This document shows positions 32,751 through 40,740 of a DNA stretch of 64,000 bases, piece by piece; within the stretch, counting starts at the first letter, position 1; each line of letters opens with the position of its first letter. The notes beneath the pieces were generated by a model. That model worked only from the letters and a program-made list of their open reading frames with translations, had not been told where the DNA came from and ran no database searches. The stretch lies in assembly GCF_007290395.2 (NCBI RefSeq), contig NZ_CP041656.2, positions 3,596,001 through 3,660,000 of the forward strand, written 5' to 3'. This DNA is from Bradyrhizobium cosmicum. GTDB lineage: Bacteria > Pseudomonadota > Alphaproteobacteria > Rhizobiales > Xanthobacteraceae. The position numbers and the translations under genes were made by a program.

Positions 32751-33476
32751 GTCGCTCTCCCTGATTTGCGTCTAACGCGCCGGGAGAGCGTGCGCCCATT
32801 GGCGTTGGTTGGCAACGGTGCGGGAGGGGGGCGAAGCGAACTCAAACGTTCAGTGCACTGTCACCGTAATCCAGGGATGGAAACGTGGTTGAATTGGGTG
32901 GCGCATCGGCGTGCGTCCCAATTTGGCCCGGCTTATCCGGTTTCTGGATTTGTCCGAGAACCAACTGGAGTTGGAGCCGGAGGACGAGACCGACGACGAC
33001 TGGAGGACGACGATCCTATAGAGGATGACGGGCCGGCTGAGCCAATCTCTTGGCAGCCTCGATCTGTCAATGGAGGTGGCGGCTATTCCCGGTAGACTGG
33101 CGGCGGCCGGCGCGACCTGGAGCTAGACCACGCGGAGATTGGCATTGGCGATCGCGATGGCTTGGTCAAACAGGTCGGGCACCAAGACTGGCAGCATACG
33201 GTGATGGCGTGACCAAGCCCCACCTCGCCGACGCGCACGACCTTGCAGACGACACTGGCGCCAGAGCGAACCGGATCAGGGGGCGGTGAAGTGCGACTGA
33301 TCAGAGCTCTATGGGCGCTTCAGCGGCTCACGTTCGCCCGGTGGTGCATCGAGCGGAGACTTGCCACGGTGAAGTCAAGCTGAGCCAGCAGTATCTCAAG
33401 AGCGATCGGAGCCCGATCGCTTAATCTCCAAGTCTCAACTCCCGCCGGCTCACAAAGTCGGCGGATATTTTTGAGA
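32751..33476. other. Gene-free stretch
   Basis: About 725 bp with only short, low-quality frames in all six readings, none with a ribosome site plus protein-like content. It is probably decayed coding or island DNA. No repeats longer than chance, tRNA or terminator were noticed. Confidence 0.5.
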
Positions 33477-33689
33477 CTAGCTTCCTCGGCACGTGATACC
33501 GAAGCTGTCGCAAGCGAGCGCGAAAGTGTCTCTCGCCTTGGCATCTTCAAAGCAGAATTTGGTTCCGACCTCGGCTCGGTCGGTCCACCAGCCGGCTTTC
33601 GCGGCTTTTGCGATCCGGGAAGCTTCGCCCCGCAACAGGTCGAGTTGTTTTCCAGCAGCACGAACAATTAGGCAGTATTCAGTTGCCAT
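33477..33689 (-). CDS. Small hypothetical protein
   Basis: 70 aa. ATG 33689 has an excellent GGAGG 4 nt upstream, which is the main reason for calling it. Sequence begins MATEYCLIVRAAGKQLDLLR; a central WWTDRAEVGTKFCFEDAKARDTF and a C-terminal CDSFGITCRGS follow. Mixed alpha/beta composition, three or four Cys. No known domain. Confidence 0.68.
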   Translation of the reverse strand: MATEYCLIVRAAGKQLDLLRGEASRIAKAAKAGWWTDRAEVGTKFCFEDAKARDTFALACDSFGITCRGS

Positions 33690-34095
33690 TGAACCTCCGA
33701 GAACTGGAAGCTGAAACGCGAAGCCGCAGTCTGGGGGGCAGACTGTGGCTCGCGCTTGTCAAAAAAACCGGGTGAAAAAGATCTAAGTGAAATATGCAGC
33801 CAGCCCCGGTGAGATGATCCTACTCCCGCGCTTTCAGCTTGCAATATGAACTATTTCACAACCATCCGCAGGCTTAACAGGGTGAGGGAAGGCCCGCCGG
33901 GCTGGCTGCTGTCGGCGGGCCCTCACCTCGAACAAGGCCGCGCATGTCCCCCACGGCCCCGTCCCAAGCTCACATATTGAACTGGCTGGATTAACAGGCC
34001 GTGTGCACCATGCGCCGGCCGCCGGGTGCAATTGGCAGGCCTCTGGCCTCGCGCCAAGGAGTAGGTGCGGACCCCAAGGCGCGGGGCCGATTTGG
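33690..34095. other. Gene-free stretch with one hairpin
   Basis: No gene is seen. A hairpin at 33724-33748 (CCGCAGTCTG / CAGACTGTGG, one mismatch, loop GGGGG) is followed by a run of seven A, in the upstream region of the 70-aa gene. It could be a terminator of a minus-strand transcript arriving from the right or a regulatory hairpin. Confidence 0.4.
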
Positions 34096-34239
34096 CTAAT
34101 CGATCGTGACCAGGCCGAACGTGAACAGCGCGCCGCCGATGATAATCAGCACGCTAAGCGGTCCCCAAAGCAGCCACCCGCCGAGAAGAGCGAGTCCCAA
34201 GCCCGCCAGCGCGATGAGCGTCGAAATCGTGTTTTGCAT
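34096..34239 (-). CDS. Small membrane protein
   Basis: 47 aa from ATG 34239: MQNTISTLIALAGLGLALLG then GWLLWGPLSVLIIIGGALFTFGLVTID, i.e. two transmembrane helices with a short loop. No ribosome site is obvious; an upstream GTG (34320) would add 27 basic residues. The hydrophobic pattern is too regular to be chance. Function unknown. Confidence 0.55.
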   Translation of the reverse strand: MQNTISTLIALAGLGLALLGGWLLWGPLSVLIIIGGALFTFGLVTID

Positions 34240-34320
34240 CAGGGAAAGACCGCGAAGGAGGAGCGACGTCAACCGTTTGGTTGATACCGGGTTCCTGCCG
34301 GCATTTCCACTACGCCCCAC

Positions 34321-34701
34321 GGTTGAGCAATATTGAGCAGGGCGCTCGGTTGTCCCTTAAGCCTCGGAACGCGCGCCAGAGCCACTGTGCGTTGTGAGTG
34401 TGGAAAACACTATGCGCCGGCTCACGATGGCGGGCCTAGTACTCCCGGCGCTCATATCCGCAATCGGATCGGCAGCCGGGAGCATTGGGGGCTGGAACAT
34501 TCAGGCGTGTCATGTTCGCCCTCAAGCGGCAATACGTAGAAGATCGGATTCCAGTAGTTGTCCGGAGTCCATTTTCGGAACGGGGTGTTCTATTAGAAGA
34601 ACACCGGCGAGATTTGAGTACCTATTTCTATTGTGTCCGGGAATGCCGCAGTGGGGCTGGAACCGCGCTGCGGCTTTTCCCCATGGGCACGAAGACGGTG
34701 G
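34321..34701. other. Gene-free stretch, no certain feature
   Basis: Two weak plus-strand frames (34394-34708 and 34485-34718) overlap each other; neither has a ribosome site. An 8-bp inverted repeat GGTGTTCT/AGAACACC lies at 34584-34605. Base composition is lower in GC than that of the flanking core genes. Confidence 0.4.
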
Positions 34702-35009
34702 TCATTGATCCTTCTTGAGCTTGCGCCTGCCCCAATGTGGTTCCTTTCCCTTCGGATTGAATTCGACGACGTGGTGCCGATTTAGAGCCAGCAGGACGCC
34801 GATCCGCGCGAACATCGTTGGGCCGCCGCGCTCGACCACCGGGAGCAATGCTTTCATCGCGGTGTGCCATTCTGGCGCGTCGTGCTCGTTCTTCGGCAAC
34901 GCTGTGATGTACTCGCGGCATCCCGCAGCGTCACCAGCTCGCGGCCGTCAATCTCGATCGGCGCCTCGAACGGTCGTCCCCAGCCGTTGGTCGTTTTGGT
35001 TGTGGATGC
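34702..35009 (-). pseudogene. Frameshifted remnant of small hypothetical gene
   Basis: Two frames join into one family-like protein. The upstream frame reads GWGRPFEAPIEIDGRELVTL then RDAA; the downstream frame reads EYITALPKNEHDAPEWHTAM, then GGPTMFARIGVLLALNRHHV. They meet near 34914-34918, where GCGAGTAC needs one extra G. The family (recalled from rhizobial genomes) has these parts contiguous. Decay or a sequencing error are the options. Confidence 0.55.
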
Positions 35010-35232
35010 CTCTTGATTGCCAGCCGCAAGTCACCTCGCTCGAAGTCGGGCCGCACGTCGGCGGCGCGGCCGCCGCAACCCCCGACGCACGAAGCGCGGT
35101 TCGAGGTCGGACAAACGCACCTCGTCCGGCCAGCGATCAGCGTTCAATGCGATGTGATGCCCGCATTGGAAATAGATCAAAACGCCGCGCAGGCCCATCG
35201 CGCGCATTTCGCCAAACGTGATCTTGACGGGC
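34931..35232 (-). pseudogene. Frameshifted remnant of small zinc-finger-like hypothetical gene
   Basis: The frame KITFGEMRAMGLRGVLIYFQ ... DRWPDEVRLSDLEPRFV is broken at a run of five C (35079-35083, plus strand). In the next frame it continues CGGRAADVRPDF. The intact family has SDLEPRF(V/T)CxxCGxRGADVRPDF. It lies directly upstream of the other frameshifted remnant. Exact ends are uncertain. Confidence 0.55.
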
Positions 35233-35395
35233 GGCCGTCGGAACCGGTGCGGGCGCGCTGTCGGGCGGGGCGAGACATCCCCCAAGACTGGCGCCGATCG
35301 CGCGGAGTCAAATTGTCGATTGCTGGTGGCTCGGAATGCCAGGGAGCTACTGCGCGTCGTGGGCGTGGAAAACCGTGGTCTTCGCTTTGATATCG

Positions 35396-35635
35396 TCAGT
35401 CTGACTCGTCTGAACCATTGGGCGGGCGAGGCCGACACCCTTGCGCTTTTTTCGTCTCGGATGAGAGATCGTCGAGCAGCTTCAGTTGGGCCCTCAGCCT
35501 CTCAGCATCTGCCTTCGGATTGATGCCTATCAAGCCAATCTTCGGCTTCTTCCTATCGTCCATAATGGCAGTGCCCAACAGCTCAGGCGGTAGGTAATAG
35601 TCATTCTCGCGTTCGAACAAGCGAAAATGCGTCAA
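35396..35635 (-). CDS. Small hypothetical protein
   Basis: 79 aa from TTG 35635, or 55 aa from ATG 35563 (MDDRKKPKIGLIGINPKADA). Hydrophilic with a helical stretch AERLRAQLKLLDDLSSETKKAQ. No domain known to me. Both starts have weak ribosome sites. Confidence 0.5.
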   Translation of the reverse strand: MTHFRLFERENDYYLPPELLGTAIMDDRKKPKIGLIGINPKADAERLRAQLKLLDDLSSETKKAQGCRPRPPNGSDESD

Positions 35636-35751
35636 ACCGCCGCGTGCAAAGTACCAATCGCAATTGTTCTTCTTTTGGACTGTACATTTCTAAATGTTGG
35701 TGATTGTGTCTGCCTGGTACTGCAACCATAGACACCGGGATCAACCCGCCT

Positions 35752-36417
35752 ATGAGTTTGATACAGAAATTGCGTCGTAGGCTGTTTCGGCCTCGCGAGG
35801 TGATCGAAGGATACAAAAGCGAGGAGCTGATCGAGACTATCTACCGGAAAACTGTTGCTTTTCAACCAACCGGAGATTGGCCTCTCGTCGCGAACCTGGC
35901 CGCCGTCCTCGATTTCGGCGGCGGCGCAGGCATTCACTACAAGCTTGCGAGGCAGCAATCGCCTGGTATTCGTTGGGCTGTTGTCGAGACATCGGCGATG
36001 GTTTATCGGGCTAGTGAATTGGCGACTGACCAATTGATGTTCTTTGATGACATCGAGAAGGCCGCTGACTGGCTTGGAAGTATCGACCTGATGCACTCGA
36101 ATGGTGCCATCCAGTATGTCGACGATCCGATTGGTACCGTGAAAGCTCTATGTGCTGCTCGCGCGGCGAAGATGGTCTGGTACCGCGTGCCAATCAGTGA
36201 CGGTGCAGCTAAAGCGGAGGTGCAGACCTCATTACTCAGCGACAACGGACCGGGACAAATGCCGACGGCAAAAGACAAGCTGGTCAAATATGAGCGCCAT
36301 TGGATCTCAGAAAGCGCATTTGTCGCGGCGCACGAGGGGTACTGTTCAACCGAGCAGGGGCCAGACCCACGGGAGCGAGGAAGTCAGCAATTTAGTTTTG
36401 CACGCATCAACTCTTGA
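35752..36417 (+). CDS. Putative methyltransferase, TIGR04325-like
   Basis: 221 aa from ATG 35752. A Rossmann-type SAM motif VLDFGGGAGIHYKLARQ, then WAVVETSAMVYRA, LMFFDDIEKA and DLMHSNGAIQYVDDP, the order seen in TIGR04325/LIC12133-type methyltransferases that often sit in polysaccharide clusters. No glycan genes lie beside it. Base composition is visibly less GC-rich than core neighbours, so transfer is likely. The C-terminus is short and hydrophilic. Confidence 0.78.
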   Translation: MSLIQKLRRRLFRPREVIEGYKSEELIETIYRKTVAFQPTGDWPLVANLAAVLDFGGGAGIHYKLARQQSPGIRWAVVETSAMVYRASELATDQLMFFDDIEKAADWLGSIDLMHSNGAIQYVDDPIGTVKALCAARAAKMVWYRVPISDGAAKAEVQTSLLSDNGPGQMPTAKDKLVKYERHWISESAFVAAHEGYCSTEQGPDPRERGSQQFSFARINS

Positions 36418-36680
36418 CGATTGCTGGCGAGCCCGAGTCTGATCGGCGCCCATGGGGGCAGCATCAGCAGAACATCGTCGAACTCGGGCGCCTGAGCGGT
36501 TATGCTTGGATCTGGCCGAGCAGGCGACATACCAGAGGAGCGGGCAGGGCTTGAGATCATGGCGGGCAACTCCCGGGCCGCCATCCTCGACATGCAGACA
36601 GGCAATCGATTTGCAGACGCGGTGCAGACACAGAGCTTTGTCAATCAGTTCATATTTTATCGTAAGCTATTGAATTTGTT

Positions 36681-36756
36681 TGGTGAGCGCGCTGGGGCTC
36701 GAACCCAGGACCCCGTGATTAAAAGTCACGTGCTCTACCGGCTGAGCTACGCGCTC
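36681..36756 (-). tRNA. tRNA-Lys (anticodon TTT)
   Basis: Complete cloverleaf on the minus strand: acceptor GAGCGCG/CGCGCTC, D-stem GCTC/GAGC, anticodon stem CGTGA/TCACG with loop CTTTTAA (anticodon TTT at plus 36721-36723), T-arm CTGGG-TTCGAGC-CCCAG, discriminator A and encoded CCA (36683-36681). The 3' end faces the gene-poor accessory stretch. Confidence 0.98.
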
Positions 36757-37036
36757 CCATGGCCGCTGATGGCTTTGCGATCGATCGCCATCGTCTTCGG
36801 ACATTCGAGAAGCATGTCTTGCCGCAGCGCTCAATTTGCGTCGCGGGGAAAACCGGCTGTTTCCGGATCATGCTTTCGGCCCGCGCTGTGTAGGGGGATG
36901 GGGCGCCGAGGTCAATAGCAGGGGCGGCTGCCGAAACTCGCGGCAGGAGCGGGGATTTGCTCGCGCCATCCGCAGCTTAAGGGCAGATTTTCAACCTGGT
37001 TGACGGGCCGTCATCCACGCCGAACTGCGCTTCCCG

Positions 37037-39700
37037 TCACTTCACCTCGCGCCGGACCTCGCTCGGCACCGGCTGCACGGTGCCGGCGGGCGTCGGCAGC
37101 GCGACCGGGCGCAGGCCGATCAGCTCGGCGGTGCGGATCGCGCTGTCGCGCCAGAACTGGAACGAGTTGATGCGGCTGAGCTCGAGGATGGCGATCGCCA
37201 CCGCCGCCAGGAACGGCAGGCTCTGCAGCACCAGGACGCCGGCGAAGATGTAGATCTCGGTGATCTGCCGGAAGCTGTTGGAGGCGATCAGGACGCCGGC
37301 GCCGATCAGCAGCAGGGCGCCGATCACGGCCTCCCAGAACGCCTGGAACTCGATCGACATGCTGGACAGGCCGCCCTTGGAGGTGCGCGCGAACGCGATG
37401 TGCTCGGTGATGAGACCCTGCGCCACCGCGCGCGACACCGTCCACTGCACGCTCATCGCGGCGATCATGGCGCCCAGCATCTGGCCGGGTTTGATCGCAA
37501 CGCGCGCGCGGTACATCGACAGGAAGTGCGCGAGCGAGACGATGAAGGCGCCGATGATCGGCAGCGTCAGGATCTTGTCGGGGATGGCGATGTCGGCGAA
37601 GGCGACGATCGGCACCCAGATGAGATTGAGCAGCGCCACGACCACGCCGAGGCTTTCGGCGCCGAGCCAATTCAGCCAGCCGAGGCCGTATTCGCGCTTC
37701 TGGTCGGGCGTCAGCCGGCTCTTGCCGGGCAGGAAATGGCGCCAGTGTTTCTTGACGATCTGCAGGCCGCCATAGGCCCAGCGGTGACGCTGCTTCTTGA
37801 AGGCCTCGTAGGTGTCGGGGAGCAGGCCCTGGCCGTAACGATGGTTGGTGTAATGGGTGGTCCAGCCGAGCTCCTGGATCGCAAGGCCGAGGTCTGAATC
37901 CTCGCAGATGGTGTCGCTCGACCAGCCGCCGGCCATGTCCATCGCGGCGCGGCGGATCAGGCACATCGTGCCGTGCACGATGATGGCGTTGACCTCGTTG
38001 CGCTGGACCATGCCGATGTCGAAGAAGCCGGCATATTCGCCGTTCATGATGTAGTGCATGATCGACAGGTCGCCGTCGCGATGCTCCTGCGGCGCCTGCA
38101 CCAGGCCGACGCTTGGATCGGCGAACGCCGGCACCAGGTCCTTCAGCCAGTCGGGGTCGACGACATAGTCGGCATCGAGGATGCCGATGATCTCGGCATC
38201 GACGGCGGTGCGGTCCATGGCGATGCGCAGCGCACCGGCCTTGAAGCCCAGCACCTTCTCGGCGTTGATGAACTTGAAGCGTTCACCGAGCGCGCGGCAA
38301 TGGTCCTGGATCGGCTGCCAGAAGGCGGGGTCCGGCGTGTTGTTGATGATGACGACGCATTCGTAGTTCGGATAGTTCAGCCGCGACAGCGCATCGAGTG
38401 TCTGCTTGAGCATCTCGACCGGCTCGAAATAAGCGGGGATGTGGATCGAGACCTTCGGGCAGTAATTCTCAGGCACGTTCGCGACCGGCTTGTTCTTGGT
38501 GAGCAGCCGCTGCGGCGGCCGGCCGAAGGCGACCGCTGCGATCTCGTCGATCCGCGCCATCGCGATGAGGACGAGGGGAACGAGCAGGATCATGCCGAGC
38601 GTCAGGGCGAAGGCCGAGCCGAAGATGAAATAGTGACCGTTCCAGAACGCGAACACGGTGGCGGCCCAGGCGCCGACGCCGTTGGCGGTCGCCGACAGCA
38701 GGAACGCCTGCCGCGCGGTCGGCTGCTCGATCCGCAGGATCGGCAGCGACAGCAGAACGCCGACCAGCAGCGCGATCGTCATCAGCTTCCAATAGTCGGG
38801 ATTCTCCACCGGGCCGGTCCAGGCGAATTTGGGCTCGCGGCTGGCGTTGAGGATGCCCCAATACGGACCGACGCCGCCTTCGAAATACTTCCAAGGCTGA
38901 TCGATTGCCTCGACGATGTTGTACTCCATGCCCATGGCTTCGGCACGGCTGACGAAATTGCGCAAGGTCAGCGCCTGCTGGAACGGACCCGGGTCGGCGT
39001 TACGCAAATTGTAGCCCTGGCTCGGCCAGCCGAATTCGGCGATCACTATGCGCTTGCCGGGAAACAGCTTGCGCAGGAGTTCGTAACGATCGACGGCCTG
39101 ATCGACCGCCTGGTTCGAGCGGAAGTTTTCCCAGTAGGGCAGCACGTGGGCGGCGATGAAGTCTACGTTGGAGGCGAGATCGGGATTGTCGCGCCAGATG
39201 TTCCAGATCTCGCCGGTGGTGACGGGCACGCGGACAGAGCCCTTCACCTTCTTGATCATGTTGATGAGGTCTTCGACCTTCTGCTCGCCGCGGTAAATCA
39301 CCTCGTTGCCGACGACGACGCCGTTGACGTTGCTGTTCTTGCGGGCAAGCTCGATAGCGGCCTTGATCTCGCGCTCGTTGCGATCCGGGTCCTTGTCGAT
39401 CCAGGCGCCGACCGTGACCTTGATGCCGAATTCGGCGGCGATTGGCGGCACCAACTCGTTGCCTTCCGTCGCCGAGTAGGAGCGGATGGCACGCGTGATG
39501 GTGGAGAGCTTTTTCATGTCGGCGCGAATCTTGTCGGGATCGACGTTGTTGTCGACGACATGGCCGGGTTCGAACGGAGTGTAGGAGAGGCTCGGCAACA
39601 GGCCCTTGAAGTCCGGCGCGGGTTCCTTGTCGCGCAGGACTCCCCACAGCCCGGCATGGAGCGCGGTCACGAGCAACAGAACGGCGGCGACAACGCGCAT
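37037..39700 (-). CDS. ndvB: Beta-1,3/1,6-glucan synthase NdvB (GH17-GT2 fusion)
   Basis: 887 aa, about 100 kDa, as the B. japonicum NdvB. Order: N-terminal TM; GH17-like domain (about 35-290) with catalytic pair candidates E133 (VVGNEVIYRGE) and E222 (IAEFGWPSQGY); two TM helices (about 305-385); GT2 domain with D509-x-D511 (GILDADYV), D601 (TICEDSD) and QRHRW (637-641); then a cluster of TM helices. It makes cyclic beta-glucans of the periplasm, needed for osmotic adaptation and nodulation in bradyrhizobia. Downstream of ndvD on the same strand and divergent from ndvC. Confidence 0.95.
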   Translation of the reverse strand: MRVVAAVLLLVTALHAGLWGVLRDKEPAPDFKGLLPSLSYTPFEPGHVVDNNVDPDKIRADMKKLSTITRAIRSYSATEGNELVPPIAAEFGIKVTVGAWIDKDPDRNEREIKAAIELARKNSNVNGVVVGNEVIYRGEQKVEDLINMIKKVKGSVRVPVTTGEIWNIWRDNPDLASNVDFIAAHVLPYWENFRSNQAVDQAVDRYELLRKLFPGKRIVIAEFGWPSQGYNLRNADPGPFQQALTLRNFVSRAEAMGMEYNIVEAIDQPWKYFEGGVGPYWGILNASREPKFAWTGPVENPDYWKLMTIALLVGVLLSLPILRIEQPTARQAFLLSATANGVGAWAATVFAFWNGHYFIFGSAFALTLGMILLVPLVLIAMARIDEIAAVAFGRPPQRLLTKNKPVANVPENYCPKVSIHIPAYFEPVEMLKQTLDALSRLNYPNYECVVIINNTPDPAFWQPIQDHCRALGERFKFINAEKVLGFKAGALRIAMDRTAVDAEIIGILDADYVVDPDWLKDLVPAFADPSVGLVQAPQEHRDGDLSIMHYIMNGEYAGFFDIGMVQRNEVNAIIVHGTMCLIRRAAMDMAGGWSSDTICEDSDLGLAIQELGWTTHYTNHRYGQGLLPDTYEAFKKQRHRWAYGGLQIVKKHWRHFLPGKSRLTPDQKREYGLGWLNWLGAESLGVVVALLNLIWVPIVAFADIAIPDKILTLPIIGAFIVSLAHFLSMYRARVAIKPGQMLGAMIAAMSVQWTVSRAVAQGLITEHIAFARTSKGGLSSMSIEFQAFWEAVIGALLLIGAGVLIASNSFRQITEIYIFAGVLVLQSLPFLAAVAIAILELSRINSFQFWRDSAIRTAELIGLRPVALPTPAGTVQPVPSEVRREVK

Positions 39701-39914
39701 CGCGGCTAAACCAAAAGGGGCTGGGGTGGCAGGGAAGCGGATCCGACCCCGAGATCCGACCGAGTCCGCGGCAAATGGAGCATACCTCTGCCGCGCTGTT
39801 TCACAACTGTCATGGCCTCATGACGGTATGAGGGCATGGCTCCTTGCAAACGCGCGGCAGTGCCGACGATAGCTATCGCCGATCGTTCATGAACGGCGGC
39901 TGAAACGATCGCGG

Positions 39915-40508
39915 CTATTTTGGGGGCGCCGGTGTCGGGCTTGCCGCGGGCGAGGGGCTGGCGGCCGGCTGCGGCTGTGCGCTGCCCGACGTCGGCGCTG
40001 CCGGCTGGGAAGCTGCGGCCGCCGCCTGCTGCGGCTGGGAGGCCGGGTTGATCCAGCAAGCGTGCACACGGCTGTCCAGGGTCTCGGCGACCTTGGGATC
40101 GATCTGGCCGCCAAAGCGGGTCAGGCAGCGGAAGGCCGCCTGGATGTGGCCGCCGGGACAGCCGAAGCGGTCGTAGAGGTCGAGATGGCGGAACGCGGTA
40201 TCGAGGTCGTCGCGCCACATCAGCCGCACCACGCGCCGGCCGAGCCAGACGCATTCGGGATTGCCGGCCGGCCCGTTGATGACCTGGGCGGCTTCGGCGA
40301 ACTCGTCGGTGCGGCGCTGGTTCTGGGCGGCGTCCTTGGCGGCGGCGTCGGCGGGCTGGGCGGCGGCCTTGCCCTGGTCGGGGGCAGGCGTACCGCTCTG
40401 GGCGGAAGCGCCGCCGAGACTGACCATCACGACCAGCGAGGAGGCGGCCAAGGTGGCGGCGAACTGCCGCAGGACCGCATTTCGAAACTGACGCACCCGT
40501 TGCCGCAT
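39915..40508 (-). CDS. ndvD: Glucan biosynthesis accessory protein NdvD-like
   Basis: 197 aa with GGGGAA upstream. A signal peptide (about residues 15-36) precedes a low-complexity Ala/Asp stretch and a compact domain with four Cys: NPECVWLGRRVVRLMW, YDRFGCPGGHIQAAFRCL, VHACWINP. The C-terminal 50 residues are Pro/Ala/Gln-rich. Placement between ndvB and ndvC, with a small exported product, matches the ndvD gene of B. japonicum. Periplasmic helper function is inferred from that. Confidence 0.82.
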   Translation of the reverse strand: MRQRVRQFRNAVLRQFAATLAASSLVVMVSLGGASAQSGTPAPDQGKAAAQPADAAAKDAAQNQRRTDEFAEAAQVINGPAGNPECVWLGRRVVRLMWRDDLDTAFRHLDLYDRFGCPGGHIQAAFRCLTRFGGQIDPKVAETLDSRVHACWINPASQPQQAAAAASQPAAPTSGSAQPQPAASPSPAASPTPAPPK

Positions 40509-40740
40509 GAATTCCCCAATATCTCCGCTGACCGCCCGCGTCAGGATCCCGCGGATGCGCCGGTGATGGCGTCCAAATGGGTCTCCAATGGGGCGGAAAA
40601 GTCCCGCAAAATCCCATGACCTGTATTTCGAATTTTGTCCAGCAAAGTCACGATCCTAGGCCTCGGTCGAACGGCCGCAGCAGAATTCCGCGGGGGAGGA
40701 GCGGATCGGTCGCCCGTTACCCCCTTGGCAGACGGCGTGG

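Noticed and set aside
34394..34718. Two overlapping plus-strand ORFs in the accessory stretch
   Set aside because: No ribosome site, overlapping frames, and no protein-like continuity.
37973..39709. Long open frames opposite ndvB, recG, mfd, glmS, the ANL gene and the binding-protein gene
   Set aside because: All are antisense frames of real genes with no recognisable domain, signal peptide or ribosome site.
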